The notes beneath the pieces are model-generated. The model was given only the letters and a program-made list of their open reading frames with translations. It did no database searches and had not been told where the DNA came from. Of a stretch of DNA of 64,000 nucleotides, positions 44,404 to 54,143 are shown piece after piece; position 1 is the first letter of the stretch; the number at the start of each line of letters is the position of its first letter. The DNA comes from Acinetobacter sichuanensis (GTDB lineage Bacteria > Pseudomonadota > Gammaproteobacteria > Pseudomonadales > Moraxellaceae): NCBI RefSeq assembly GCF_003024515.2, contig NZ_PYIX02000007.1, forward strand, positions 56,955-120,954, given 5' to 3'. The position numbers and the translations under genes are program-made.

Positions 44404-45222
44404 TTACTTATCCTTAATATTTAATTTCTTTATTTCATCAGGATCATCGAAGCCATCTTGTCTGTTTGGAATAGCTTGATTTCTGATATCAATGTTAGTT
44501 ATAGACTTTCCTGGTAAACCATTAATGATACCTGTGCCTTTCAAGTACTCATAACTATTGGCACCCCATTTAGTGGTTGTAAATAAAGTTATAAGCCAAA
44601 TACATAGTAAAAATCTTCCAACTTGAATAGGAATTTTACTTACTGATGGTTTTGTGAGAATACGATTTCTCGTATAAGTAAAAGGGTTATAAGTTCGAAA
44701 AAATTTATATGGATTTGTGGAATAATATTTTGACCAAAATAGGCTAAACTTATTAATTTTTTTGCTGTGTAATTTTTCATATACTTCTTTTTGAACTATT
44801 TCTGTTTTTTTGTCAAAAAGTTGATGAAATTCTTTACCCTGATTTTCATAAAATTGCTTTAAATTTTTCTCTGATTTATTAACTTCTATTTCCCAGTATT
44901 CTTGCCAAAATTTAGCGCCTGAGGCAGCTTGCATTTGGTAAAAGGAAATGCCAATACCAACTAAACAGATTAAAGTGTGTATCAGAGGAACAGTATTATT
45001 GGAGTTGATGATACAAGCGATTAATACACCTTGAAATATCATAAAAAAATTATTGCGGTGTACTAACTGAGTTATTTCAAAATTTCTAGTTTCAATTGCA
45101 ACTTCATAGATACGCTTTAAACGGCGCTCTTGTTCAGAGAGTGCTTTATGTTGAAATCTATTTTGTAAGATAGATTTTGATTCAATACTTTTGCGCAGGA
45201 TTGAAGAGAAAAAATTTGGCAT
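44404..45222 (-). CDS. Membrane protein with cytoplasmic coiled region, upstream of the nucleotidase
   Basis: A 272-residue protein with helical segments at about 58-98 (two) and 199-217 (one), a charged helical middle (about 100-160, coiled-coil-like) and an acidic tail (D-D-P-D-E-I-K-K). The E-T-R-N-F-E-I/R-N-N-F-F pattern before the first helix recalls the RipA-type octameric membrane protein group, at low certainty. Only 5 bases separate its ATG from the valS terminator and no ribosome site is evident, so its expression may need readthrough or a promoter inside that hairpin. It precedes the nucleotidase gene by 3 bases. Confidence 0.68.
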   Translation of the reverse strand: MPNFFSSILRKSIESKSILQNRFQHKALSEQERRLKRIYEVAIETRNFEITQLVHRNNFFMIFQGVLIACIINSNNTVPLIHTLICLVGIGISFYQMQAASGAKFWQEYWEIEVNKSEKNLKQFYENQGKEFHQLFDKKTEIVQKEVYEKLHSKKINKFSLFWSKYYSTNPYKFFRTYNPFTYTRNRILTKPSVSKIPIQVGRFLLCIWLITLFTTTKWGANSYEYLKGTGIINGLPGKSITNIDIRNQAIPNRQDGFDDPDEIKKLNIKDK

Positions 45223-45227
45223 AATTA

Positions 45228-45253
45228 TAAAGGGCTGAATAATCAGCCCTTTA
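45228..45253 (-). terminator. Terminator of valS
   Basis: An 11-bp stem (TAAAGGGCTGA, 45228-45238 with 45243-45253). It lies 28 bases after the valS stop and directly abuts the next gene's start on the same strand. Confidence 0.8.
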
Positions 45254-45280
45254 TACTACAAATTAGATTAAATAACAGCA

Positions 45281-48175
45281 TCAAAGAGCCGCAATCTGCT
45301 CCATATTCGCTTTAATCTTCGCTAACTGATCCGCAAACTCAGCAAGTTTAACTTTCTCACCTTCAACCACAGCAGCAGGTGCTTTCGCCACAAAACCTTC
45401 ATTGCCAAGTTTAGTCGCAATTTGGTCATGCTGCTTTTGAACCTTATCGAAGTCTTTTTGTAGACGACCGAGTTCCGCTTTAGGGTCAATCAAACCTTTC
45501 ATAGGAACGAATACAGATACATGACCGACTACAGAAGACGATGACAATGGCGGTTGCTCGCTATCCGCAAGGAACGTAATGCTTTCAACTTTCGCCAAAG
45601 CTTTAAACAAAGGTTCAATACGAGCAATCTGTGCTTTTTCAGCTTCAGTGGTATTTTGTAGAAGTACAGGTAACAAACGTGCATTACCTAAGCCCATCTC
45701 ACCACGAATATTACGCACCGCACCAATCAAACCTTGAAGCCATTGCATATCTGCTTCAGCTTGTTCATTGATCTTCGCTTCATCGGCAACAGGGTATTGT
45801 GCCAACATGATGCTTTCGCCTTGCAGACCAATCATTGGTGCAAGAGTCTGCCAGATTTCTTCAGTCAAGAACGGCATGATTGGATGTGCAAGACGTAAAG
45901 ATGCTTCCATTACTACAAGAAGAACACGACGAACTTCTGCCTTACGTTCAACCGATACGTTTTCATCATTCAGTACAGGTTTAGTCAGCTCTACATACCA
46001 ATCACAGTATTCATTCCAAATGAACTCGTAAATCGCTTGTGCAGCCAAGTCCAAACGATACGTCGCAAAGGCTTGCTGAACCGCTTGTTCCGCTTTTTGT
46101 AGACGGCTTACGATCCATTGTTCAGGCAGTTCCCAAAGGTCTTGACGAACTTCTTGACCAATGGTTTGACCTTCAACATTCATCAGAACGAAACGGGTTG
46201 CATTCCAAATCTTGTTGGCAAAGTTACGGTAACCTTCAACACGTTTCATGTCGAACTTGATGTCACGACCTGTATTGGCAAGCGCACAGAACGTGAAACG
46301 AACCGCATCTGTACCATAAGCCTGAATACCTTCAGGGAATTCTTTACGAGTGGCTTTTTCAATTTTTGGCGCAGTTTTCGGGTTCATCAAACCTGTCGTA
46401 CGTTTTTGTACCAAAGTTTCAAGGTCAACACCGTCAATCAAGTCTAATGGGTCAAGGACGTTACCCTTAGACTTCGACATTTTTTGACCTTCGCCATCAC
46501 GGACTAAACCATGCACATACACGGTTTTAAACGGAACTTGTGGCGTACCATCTTCATTTTTCATGAAGTGCAACGTAAACATAATCATACGTGCAACCCA
46601 GAAGAAAATGATGTCAAAACCAGTCACAAGAACATCAGTCGGGTGGAAAGTATTTAAGAAATAGTTTTCTTTATCTTTCTCAGCATCGCCTGTCCAACCA
46701 AGTGTTGAGAATGTCCAAAGCGCAGAAGAGAACCATGTATCAAGTACATCTTCATCTTGGCTCAGTGCAAGATCAGCAGGCAGATTGTGTTTTGCACGAA
46801 CTTCGGCTTCATCACGACCGACATAGATGTTGCCATCAACATCATACCAAGCAGGGATACGGTGACCCCACCACAATTGACGAGAAATACACCAATCTTG
46901 AATGTTGTTCATCCATGCCATATACATGTTGCTGTATTGCTCAGGCACAAATTTAATGTCACCGTCTTTAACCGCTTTAATCGCAGGCTCAGCAAGTGGT
47001 GCAATTTTCACATACCATTGGTCTGTCAAAAGTGGCTCAACGATCACGCCTGAACGGTCACCGCGAGGTGGTTTCAGCGTATAAGGTTGAATTTGATCTA
47101 ACCAGCCTTCAGCTTCAGCTTGTTCAACCAATTTTTTACGTGCAGCAAAACGTTCCAAACCTACATATTCTGCAGGCGCAGGAATAGTTTTAGAAATTTG
47201 TTCGCCCGCTTTCGCGATATATTCAAACTCAGCCAATACTTCCGCATTTTTGTTGAAGATGTTGATGATGGCGAGTTCACAACGTTTACCCACCTCATAG
47301 TCATTGAAGTCATGCGCAGGGGTGATTTTTACACAGCCTGTACCAAATTCTTTATCGACATATTCATCTTTAACAATCGCAACAGCACGACCTGTAATAG
47401 GGAGGATAATGTTTTTACCCACAAGGTGTGCATAACGCTCATCATCAGGTGCAACAGCAACTGCTGTATCACCAAGTAATGTTTCAGGACGAGTGGTCGC
47501 CACCACGATGTAATCTTTACCATCATGAGTGCGTAGCGATTTATCTTCAAAGAAATATTTGAAGTGCCACAATGAACCTTGTTCTTCTTTATCAGACTCA
47601 ACTTCTAAGTCAGACAATGCAGTTTGTAGTTTTGGATCCCAGTTCACCAAACGTTTACCACGGTAGATTAAACCGTCTTCGTGTAGTTTTACGAAAACTT
47701 CTTTGACTGCATTAGATAAACCTTCATCCATGGTGAAGCGTTCACGTGACCAGTCTACTGATGAACCCAGACGACGAATTTGACGAGTAATATTACCGCC
47801 TGATTGTTCTTTCCATTCCCAGACTTTTTCAATGAACTTTTCACGACCTAAGTCATGACGGCTAATGTCTTGAGCGCCAAGTTGACGTTCAACCACCATT
47901 TGCGTTGCAATACCCGCATGGTCTGTACCCGGTTGCCATAAGGTATTTTTACCAGACATACGGTTATAACGTGTCAAGGCATCCATGATGGCATTGTTAA
48001 AACCATGACCCATGTGCAAGTTGCCTGTGACGTTTGGTGGCGGAATCATGATACAGAATGAGTCGCCTTTACGAGAAGGTTGGAAATAACCATTCTCTTC
48101 CCAAGTCTTGTACCATTTTTTCTCGATCTCAGTCGGATCGTAGGTTGTAGCAATATTTTGCGCTGAATCAGTCAT
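45281..48175 (-). CDS. valS: Valyl-tRNA synthetase
   Basis: A 964-residue class I aminoacyl-tRNA synthetase. Rossmann motif H-M-G-H (54-57) and K-M-S-K-S (about 566-570) bind ATP; the CP1 editing domain sits between (about 190-350), and the C-terminal coiled coil (about 890-964, [11 protein letters not shown]) binds tRNA. It charges tRNA-Val in the cytoplasm and clears mischarged Thr. The length is normal, with no disruption. It is visibly less AT-rich than the accessory genes downstream. No leader or T-box is apparent in the upstream 370 bases. Confidence 0.97.
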   Translation of the reverse strand: MTDSAQNIATTYDPTEIEKKWYKTWEENGYFQPSRKGDSFCIMIPPPNVTGNLHMGHGFNNAIMDALTRYNRMSGKNTLWQPGTDHAGIATQMVVERQLGAQDISRHDLGREKFIEKVWEWKEQSGGNITRQIRRLGSSVDWSRERFTMDEGLSNAVKEVFVKLHEDGLIYRGKRLVNWDPKLQTALSDLEVESDKEEQGSLWHFKYFFEDKSLRTHDGKDYIVVATTRPETLLGDTAVAVAPDDERYAHLVGKNIILPITGRAVAIVKDEYVDKEFGTGCVKITPAHDFNDYEVGKRCELAIINIFNKNAEVLAEFEYIAKAGEQISKTIPAPAEYVGLERFAARKKLVEQAEAEGWLDQIQPYTLKPPRGDRSGVIVEPLLTDQWYVKIAPLAEPAIKAVKDGDIKFVPEQYSNMYMAWMNNIQDWCISRQLWWGHRIPAWYDVDGNIYVGRDEAEVRAKHNLPADLALSQDEDVLDTWFSSALWTFSTLGWTGDAEKDKENYFLNTFHPTDVLVTGFDIIFFWVARMIMFTLHFMKNEDGTPQVPFKTVYVHGLVRDGEGQKMSKSKGNVLDPLDLIDGVDLETLVQKRTTGLMNPKTAPKIEKATRKEFPEGIQAYGTDAVRFTFCALANTGRDIKFDMKRVEGYRNFANKIWNATRFVLMNVEGQTIGQEVRQDLWELPEQWIVSRLQKAEQAVQQAFATYRLDLAAQAIYEFIWNEYCDWYVELTKPVLNDENVSVERKAEVRRVLLVVMEASLRLAHPIMPFLTEEIWQTLAPMIGLQGESIMLAQYPVADEAKINEQAEADMQWLQGLIGAVRNIRGEMGLGNARLLPVLLQNTTEAEKAQIARIEPLFKALAKVESITFLADSEQPPLSSSSVVGHVSVFVPMKGLIDPKAELGRLQKDFDKVQKQHDQIATKLGNEGFVAKAPAAVVEGEKVKLAEFADQLAKIKANMEQIAAL

Positions 48176-48546
48176 AGTAAAAACAGATCAAAAGTGAGTG
48201 AAAAATTAGATTCATTGTAGCAAATAAATTTCCTAAGTGGGGGATTCTCATCAAGCGTATAGAACGCTCTGGTTGGGGAGTAAACTTCACTGAGCGAGTA
48301 TCAAAGTTTGAGCAAGAAAATTTTATTGATGAATAGAATCATCACAACATTCATTAAAGTCAAAAAATAAGATAAAAGGTTGGTCAGTATTGCAATAAAT
48401 ATTTTAAAAAAATAAATGAATCAGTGGCTTAATATATTTTTAAAATGTAAAAAGAATCAAGAAAAGACAATGCATATAATGATAAGCTTTGCTAATATTT
48501 TGTCACCATTGATTGACCCATAATATTAACAAAAAGGCTGATTTGT
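48176..48546. other. Divergent region valS / unknown gene
   Basis: AT-rich spacer holding two promoters. I see no hairpin or operator strong enough to name. Confidence 0.45.
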
Positions 48547-49239
48547 ATGACTTATAAAATTAACTTAGCAATTGACACTTCAACTTATCAAGCACTGCAA
48601 AATGTCACTGAACGTTTAAATCAGGGGGATAAAGAAAATCTATCTAAACAATTAGGCACGATTTTTACAGATATGTCTTGTCAGGTTTTAGATCAGGTTT
48701 TTGGACGTTTGATCGAAGAAAAACGAGGAAAAGACTTAGATGCCAAAGGACAAAAAAGTTTAAAAGAAGCCGAACAGATTTTTGAGCAAATTGAAAGCGC
48801 ATTACGAAAATATATGCCTTGGTCGATTTCCTTTTTTGGGAATGATCGTTTAAAGCCCGTGGCAAATCATATTTTACAAAAATTTGACCCATCTAATCCT
48901 GAACAAATTTATATGTACTATGTGTTAGACCGTCATTTAGGTGAGCAAGCGAGTCAAAATATTCAGCAGGTTTTAGAGGGGAATATTCAAGCATTACCAG
49001 CCACCTTAAAAAATTTAGTTAAAATCATTGATTTGGGCATTTCTGAGTTTATTCGAGATCCAAAAACCTTATTAAAATTTAATTTTGTAGTCGATAAAAC
49101 TTTAAATGGTGTCATTAATATGATTACCAGTACAGGTTATAAACGCCTAGAAAAGGTAGGAGATGACTATAAAGCAGGTGATGCAGAAAAAGCACAGCAT
49201 TATGCAAAACATTTTAATCATTTTTTAGTGCGTAGTTAA
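48547..49239 (+). CDS. Uncharacterised 230-residue protein
   Basis: I do not recognise a domain. The protein is soluble-looking and helix-rich, with no signal peptide or clear membrane segment; the N-terminal 100 residues are charged (E-E-K-R-G-K-D-L-D-A-K-G) and the C-terminal half holds a longer aliphatic stretch. A ribosome site (AAAGGCTG) lies close to the ATG. It is followed by the short-chain dehydrogenase gene after 68 bases, same strand. Its shape and phasing look real; it may be an Acinetobacter-family protein. Confidence 0.7.
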   Translation: MTYKINLAIDTSTYQALQNVTERLNQGDKENLSKQLGTIFTDMSCQVLDQVFGRLIEEKRGKDLDAKGQKSLKEAEQIFEQIESALRKYMPWSISFFGNDRLKPVANHILQKFDPSNPEQIYMYYVLDRHLGEQASQNIQQVLEGNIQALPATLKNLVKIIDLGISEFIRDPKTLLKFNFVVDKTLNGVINMITSTGYKRLEKVGDDYKAGDAEKAQHYAKHFNHFLVRS

Positions 49240-49307
49240 TTTCTGGGTACTTTGCATGAAATATTTTTCATGGCATATTTAAAATCAATTATTTAGGAAG
49301 ATAGTTC

Positions 49308-50096
49308 ATGGACATGAAGGTTGTTTGGATTACAGGAGCTTCATCAGGTTTAGGTAAGGCTTTGGCAAAAGAGTGTGCTTTACAAGGTGCACAAGTGGTA
49401 CTGAGTGCACGCCGTTTAGACGAGTTGGAAAATGTTCGTGTAAGTTTGCTCAATCCAGATCGTCATATTTCGGTTGCAATGGACATCACCAATGAATCAC
49501 AAGTTCGTCATGCTTATGAGCAAGTGCTCAAAGAAAAAGGTCGAATTGATTGGTTGATTAATAATGCGGGTCTCAGTCAACGTGCATTGATTGCAGATAC
49601 GACCATGCAAACAGAACGTGCCATTATGGAAATCGATTATTTTTCACAAGTTTTTTTAACGAAAACCGTATTGCCTACATTCTTAAAACAGAAATCAGGT
49701 CGAATTGCCTATGTATCAAGTATTGCAGGTTTGCTGGGTACGCAATATCGTGCGTCATATTCGGCAGCAAAAGCCGCGATTCATATGTGGGCAAATAGTT
49801 TACGTGCTGAAGTTGCCAAAGACGGTGTGAATGTTTCGGTGATTTTTCCAGGTTTTGTCAAAACCAATGTATCTTTTAATGCATTGAATGGTGAAGGTAA
49901 GCCCCAAGGTCATCAGGATGAAGCCATTGAAAATGGTTTAGATGCAGATGAGTTTGCACAACAAACGATAGAAGCTTTACAAAAAGGTGAGGAGTTTATT
50001 GTAGTTGGAGGACGAAAAGAAAAACTGGGTGTATTGGTATCACGTATTTCACCAAAAATTTTATATAAAATGATTCGGAAAATGAAAGTGAAATAA
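49308..50096 (+). CDS. Short-chain dehydrogenase/reductase
   Basis: A 262-residue Rossmann-fold oxidoreductase. The cofactor motif T-G-A-S-S-G-L-G (9-16), N-N-A-G (about 86-89), the catalytic Ser in V-S-S-I-A-G and Tyr-Lys in Y-S-A-A-K (about 155-159) are all present. Arg near A-R-R-L-D-E-L hints at NADP(H). The second ATG (third codon) is also possible, but the first has the AGGAAG site at the normal distance. The substrate is unknown; the C-terminal basic K-M-I-R-K-M-K-V-K could touch membrane. Confidence 0.87.
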   Translation: MDMKVVWITGASSGLGKALAKECALQGAQVVLSARRLDELENVRVSLLNPDRHISVAMDITNESQVRHAYEQVLKEKGRIDWLINNAGLSQRALIADTTMQTERAIMEIDYFSQVFLTKTVLPTFLKQKSGRIAYVSSIAGLLGTQYRASYSAAKAAIHMWANSLRAEVAKDGVNVSVIFPGFVKTNVSFNALNGEGKPQGHQDEAIENGLDADEFAQQTIEALQKGEEFIVVGGRKEKLGVLVSRISPKILYKMIRKMKVK

Positions 50097-50130
50097 GTTC
50101 ATTGATAAAAACAGGGCAGGAGAGATTTAC

Positions 50131-50196
50131 ATGAATATTATTTTAAAAATAATATGTGGATTTCTCTCTGATGTTTTTCATCGCAACAAAAAATGA
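50131..50196 (+). CDS. Possible small peptide, 21 residues, behind a hairpin
   Basis: An ATG six bases after an AGGAGAG ribosome site opens M-N-I-I-L-K-I-I-C-G-F-L-S-D-V-F-H-R-N-K-K and stop. The hydrophobic start and basic end resemble small membrane peptides. The ribosome site pairs with TCTCTCT at 50163-50169, which would hide it, and an A/T hairpin forms between. It may be chance in an AT-rich spacer, or a structured mRNA for a small protein. Confidence 0.28.
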   Translation: MNIILKIICGFLSDVFHRNKK

Positions 50197-50308
50197 TCCT
50201 AAAGTTTGATGGTCAGCAGTATCAAGTACTTGCATTATATAAACACGATTATGTTTATTAGATATAATTTATAATAGTTAGAGCTTTGTATTGTAAAGTT
50301 ATTTTTAT

Positions 50309-50716
50309 ATGAAAAAATTGAATCAAGTGAAAAGTAGTAATATGTTAAATAACGAAATGACTTTAGAACAAATTAATCAATTTTTAGCAAGTAAAGCGCA
50401 GCATATTCAAACGGCATTTAAAAATCGTGATTATTTGAGTGCTAATCAACAACTTTTAGAACTGATTCAAGTCGTTCCTTCACATCAAAATGTGCTCTGT
50501 GATTTAGCGATCACAGAAATGCGTTTAGAAAATTATCAGGTTGCATATGATTATTTGCAACAAGCGATACAATATCATCCTCATGCTGTAGAAATTAATA
50601 CTTATGATGCAATGAGTGAAGTATGTTATTTTTTAAATGACAGAAAAAAACAAAAACATTATGGGCGTTTAGCGAATCAAGCAAAAAAAGATGCAGTGCA
50701 ACATGAAAAAAATTAA
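50309..50716 (+). pseudogene. N-terminal part of a frameshifted TPR-glycosyltransferase gene (TPR-like region)
   Basis: A 135-residue frame with tetratricopeptide-like helical repeats (about 45-105: L-S-A-N-Q-Q-L-L-E-L-I-Q-V, then D-Y-L-Q-Q-A-I-Q-Y-H-P-H-A). It ends K-K-D-A-V-Q-H-E-K-N and stop. The next frame back is open from 50707 on and continues as a glycosyltransferase-like protein. The two frames join at an A7 run, with A AAA AAT (50707-50713) as the last codons. The most likely original was one gene of about 431 residues (50309-51603), lacking one A here. Alternatively the two parts are separate products. Confidence 0.65.
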
Positions 50717-51603
50717 GCCTTCCTCAGACTGTACCTCCTAAATTTAATCCACAAGCACCCTCTGAAAATATTATTAGTTATTCTTTATATGGTGATTTAC
50801 CACGTTATTGTGAAGGGGCAGTATTAAATACGCAATTTGCAAAGGAAATTTTTCCTGAATGGACATGTCGTTTCTATATTGATGAAAGTGTACCACGCAA
50901 AATTGTAGAACGATTAAAAGCATTAGGCGCACAGATCATTTATGTGAATGAACAGCAAAGACAGCTTTCAGGTTTATATTGGCGCTTTTTTGTCATGCAT
51001 GATCCACAGGTAAAACGTTTTTTAGTTCGTGATGCTGACTCATTTTTATCTTATAAAGAGCGTGCGGCGGTTCAAGCATGGATTGATTCAGATTGTTATT
51101 TTCATTGTATGCATGATTCTTATGATCATGTAGAGTTATTATTAGCAGGAATGTTTGCAGGTTGTTCAGGTATTTTCCCTGATATTGAGCAAGATATACG
51201 CCAATTTTTAGCTCGGGATCGACATCTGATTGAACGGGTAATGGATCAGCACTATCTACGATATTGTATTTGGCCTACAGCCGCACAAAGTATTTTGATC
51301 CATGATAGTCAAGGTTATGATGCTACAGCCTTAGATTTTCCATTAAACATAAATGAATATGATGAAAATTTTCATATTGGTCGTATTGAAGCGAGATGGA
51401 ATGTGCAAGTAGAACATACATTTGAGCCAAATACATGGTTAATTTGGTCTTTAAAAGATCAGACTCAACGCACAATTTGTGAATATGATATTTATGTGGA
51501 AAGTCAGCGATTTAATATCATGCTTCCTAAAGTTTATACAGACCATTTACAGCGTGGTGAATGGTATATTGAAACTCGACCTAAATTTTCATCTATGAAT
51601 TAG
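50707..51603 (+). pseudogene. C-terminal part of the frameshifted gene (glycosyltransferase-like)
   Basis: The frame is open from 50707 (K-K-L-S-L-P-Q-T-V-P-P-K) to the stop at 51603. Later starts, such as GTG 50944, would cut into the domain. It begins I-I-S-Y-S-L-Y-G-D-L-P-R-Y, and has F-L-V-R-D-A-D-S (a D-x-D type metal-nucleotide-sugar motif) and H-D-S-Y-D-H-V, which resemble small capsule or LOS glycosyltransferases. The substrate is unknown. It lacks its own clear start and ribosome site, which supports fusion with the TPR part upstream. Confidence 0.62.
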
Positions 51604-51668
51604 ATGACGTGAAACATCACAATAATATGGATGATCTGTTTTAAATCAGCTCCATTTTTACATGCACA

Positions 51669-51857
51669 TTAAAGTTTTTTCCACTGTATATTTTCATTGC
51701 TAAACTGGAGTAAAAACGAAAAACCAGATTCATCTGCCACCAAGTAAGAAGATGGATTGACCATCAGCACTTTTAATAAAATACCCGCTTCTATCGTAAT
51801 GGGTTGTAATTGATCTTTCGTTAAAGTTACAGGTTGAATTAATTCAACAATCTCCAT
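51669..51857 (-). CDS. Small uncharacterised protein (62 residues)
   Basis: A short minus-strand gene with a good TTAGGATTAAAG ribosome site before its ATG. The product is mixed, rich in Leu/Ile/Val and without Cys, and looks like a small beta-rich soluble fold. It is convergent with the glycosyltransferase-like gene. I find no known domain. The ribosome site makes it likely real. Confidence 0.6.
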   Translation of the reverse strand: MEIVELIQPVTLTKDQLQPITIEAGILLKVLMVNPSSYLVADESGFSFLLQFSNENIQWKKL

Positions 51858-52051
51858 CTTTAATCCTAACTCATTATTTTGCAGTAAATATCATATAAAT
51901 TATGACATATTTATTGTATTTTTTATGAGTTTAAACTGAGCGTTTAAGTGGAATAAATGAATATTTTGATTGAATTTTATACTAAAATGTAAAAATACCT
52001 GTCTTGATATAATGAAATAAAAACAGTGTATTTTTACATGAATTTAAAAGC

Positions 52052-52630
52052 TTATAAATGAACTGTTGCACCTAAAGCTTGAATGAATTGTGCCATCCAT
52101 GCAGGGTGTGCAGGCCATGCAGGTGCGGTGATTAAATGCCCATCCGTTACAGCTTCTGTTACAGCAATCTCCGCATATTGACCGCCTGCAAGTTTGACTT
52201 CAGCAGCACAAGCAGGGTAAGCCGAGCATAAGCGACCTTGAAGAATATCAGCCGCAGCAAGAATTTGAGCACCATGACAAACCGCAGCAATTGGCTTTTG
52301 TGCAGTATCAAATTCACGTACAATTTCAAGGATTCTTTCATTCATACGTAGATATTCTGGAGCACGTCCACCAGGAATCACTAAGCCGACATAATTTGCT
52401 GTATTGACCTCGGAAAAATTATAGTTGATCGCAAAGTTATGCCCACGCTTTTCACTGTAGGTTTGTTCACCCTCAAAGTCATGAATTGCGGTAGCAATGT
52501 GATCACCTGACTTTTTGTCAGGACAAACCGCATGTACTGTATAGCCTAAGCCAACTAAAAATTGGAAGGGTACCATTGTTTCATAATCTTCAGCATAATC
52601 GCCAACGAGCATTAAAATTTGTTTAGACAT
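52052..52630 (-). CDS. DJ-1/PfpI-family protein
   Basis: A 192-residue glutamine-amidotransferase-like protein. The nucleophile elbow is A-V-C-H-G-A (Cys118, His119), with the acidic partner near residue 15, as in the PfpI/YhbO group. Members act as chaperone-like deglycases or proteases, a contested matter, and protect against oxidative or carbonyl stress. The GAGGGC ribosome site supports the start. It is a single-gene unit. Confidence 0.87.
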   Translation of the reverse strand: MSKQILMLVGDYAEDYETMVPFQFLVGLGYTVHAVCPDKKSGDHIATAIHDFEGEQTYSEKRGHNFAINYNFSEVNTANYVGLVIPGGRAPEYLRMNERILEIVREFDTAQKPIAAVCHGAQILAAADILQGRLCSAYPACAAEVKLAGGQYAEIAVTEAVTDGHLITAPAWPAHPAWMAQFIQALGATVHL

Positions 52631-52894
52631 TATTTAGCCCTCTTTTATCCATTTGTTAAAATTATCTATTGAAACATAACATAGCCGATTGACAGAATTA
52701 AGGCAGACCGACACATCTTTAGTCGTAAATTTTATAAAATAAGCAAATTTCTATTTTGTTAGTGTCAAGTAATAAAAAAATATAATGACAAGTTACTAAA
52801 ATACATAAAAATTATTGTGATTTCTTATTCTTAATTAAGCTTTTAGGATTAATATCAGGTCACTTAGAAAAAATATTAAGGATATCAAGCATCA

Positions 52895-54094
52895 ATGTTT
52901 AAATCTTTTTTTCCAAATCCAAAATGGTTTTTTGGTTCATTGCTGATTTGGTTCATCATTAACTTAGTGCTGTGGTATAGCGGTGGTAAATCTTGGGGAG
53001 AGTTCATTGGTTTTCCTCAAGCTTATGCGACAACAGAGTTACCCATTAATGTGACACGTTTTTGGTCAGCACAGTTTCTTTGGTTTTACCTCTGGTTTTT
53101 TGTTTCAACTGCACTATTTGCGGCATTTTGGAAATGGAAATCGAATAATAAATGGCAAGCGTGGTCAGTATGGGGCTCAGCTTTTATTTTGTTTAATGTT
53201 TGGTTTGGAGTGCAAGTTGATGTTGTCATTAATGCTTGGTACAACCCATTTTACAATTTAATTCAAAAAATGGTTTCTAGTGGAGGAGGTGATTTAAACC
53301 AACTATATTTTGAAATGCTAACATTTATTTATATTGCGATGATTTATGTGACTATAGCTGTTTTTAATTTATTTTTTGTTAGCCATTATATTTTCCGTTG
53401 GCGTACTGCAATGAATGAATATTATACAGCACATTGGGATAAATTACGCCATGTAGAAGGTGCTTCACAACGTATTCAAGAAGATACTATGCGTTTTGCT
53501 AAAACAACTGAGGATCTTGGAGTTACTTTGATAGAAGCAATTATGACGCTAATTGCATTTTTACCAATCCTATTGCAGCTATCATCACATGTTAAAGAAC
53601 TCCCAATTATTGGTGAAATTCCTCATGCTTTAGTTATCGCAGCTTTAGGATGGGCTATTTTAGGTACATTTGTGCTTATAGTTGTAGGTGCTAAATTGCC
53701 TGGATTAGAGTTTAATAATCAAAAAGTCGAAGCAGCTTATCGTAAAGAATTAGTTTATGGTGAAGATCACCTAAATCGTGCAGATCCGCTAACATTAAAA
53801 GAGCTTTTTTCTAAAGTCCGTTTAAACTATTTTCGACTTTACTTTCATTATGCATATTTTAACTTAGTTCGTATTTGGTATTTACAACTAGATAATTTAT
53901 TTGGCGTTTTTATTTTAGCACCATCAATAGCAGCAGGAACCATTACGCTTGGTATTATGATGCAAACATTAAATGTTTTCGGTCAGGTAATAAAGTCATT
54001 TCAATATCTAATAAAATCTTGGCCAACGATTATAGAACTATTATCTATTCATAAGCGTTTAAAAGCTTTTGAATCTGTTTTAGATGAAAAATAA
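52895..54094 (+). CDS. sbmA: SbmA/BacA-like peptide transporter
   Basis: A 399-residue inner-membrane protein, close to E. coli SbmA (406), with about eight membrane helices. Family features are visible: the first-loop [28 protein letters not shown] (about 169-191) and W-P-T-I-I-E-L near the end. It lacks an ATPase domain. SbmA imports proline-rich antimicrobial peptides, microcins and other compounds using the proton gradient, and so sets susceptibility. It is a single gene between a long spacer and a terminator. Confidence 0.9.
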   Translation: MFKSFFPNPKWFFGSLLIWFIINLVLWYSGGKSWGEFIGFPQAYATTELPINVTRFWSAQFLWFYLWFFVSTALFAAFWKWKSNNKWQAWSVWGSAFILFNVWFGVQVDVVINAWYNPFYNLIQKMVSSGGGDLNQLYFEMLTFIYIAMIYVTIAVFNLFFVSHYIFRWRTAMNEYYTAHWDKLRHVEGASQRIQEDTMRFAKTTEDLGVTLIEAIMTLIAFLPILLQLSSHVKELPIIGEIPHALVIAALGWAILGTFVLIVVGAKLPGLEFNNQKVEAAYRKELVYGEDHLNRADPLTLKELFSKVRLNYFRLYFHYAYFNLVRIWYLQLDNLFGVFILAPSIAAGTITLGIMMQTLNVFGQVIKSFQYLIKSWPTIIELLSIHKRLKAFESVLDEK

Positions 54095-54106
54095 TGATTT
54101 CATAAC

Positions 54107-54140
54107 AAAAAAGAGAGCATCCCAAAAAGCTCTCTTTTTT
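54107..54140. terminator. Bidirectional terminator sbmA / WG-repeat gene
   Basis: A 12-bp stem (54107-54118 with 54129-54140; AAAAAAGAGAGC) with A and T ends between converging genes. Confidence 0.85.
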
Positions 54141-54143
54141 TAT

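Noticed and set aside
45281..48175. Several long open frames antisense to valS
   Set aside because: They follow from valS codon bias, lack ribosome sites and have no recognisable domains.
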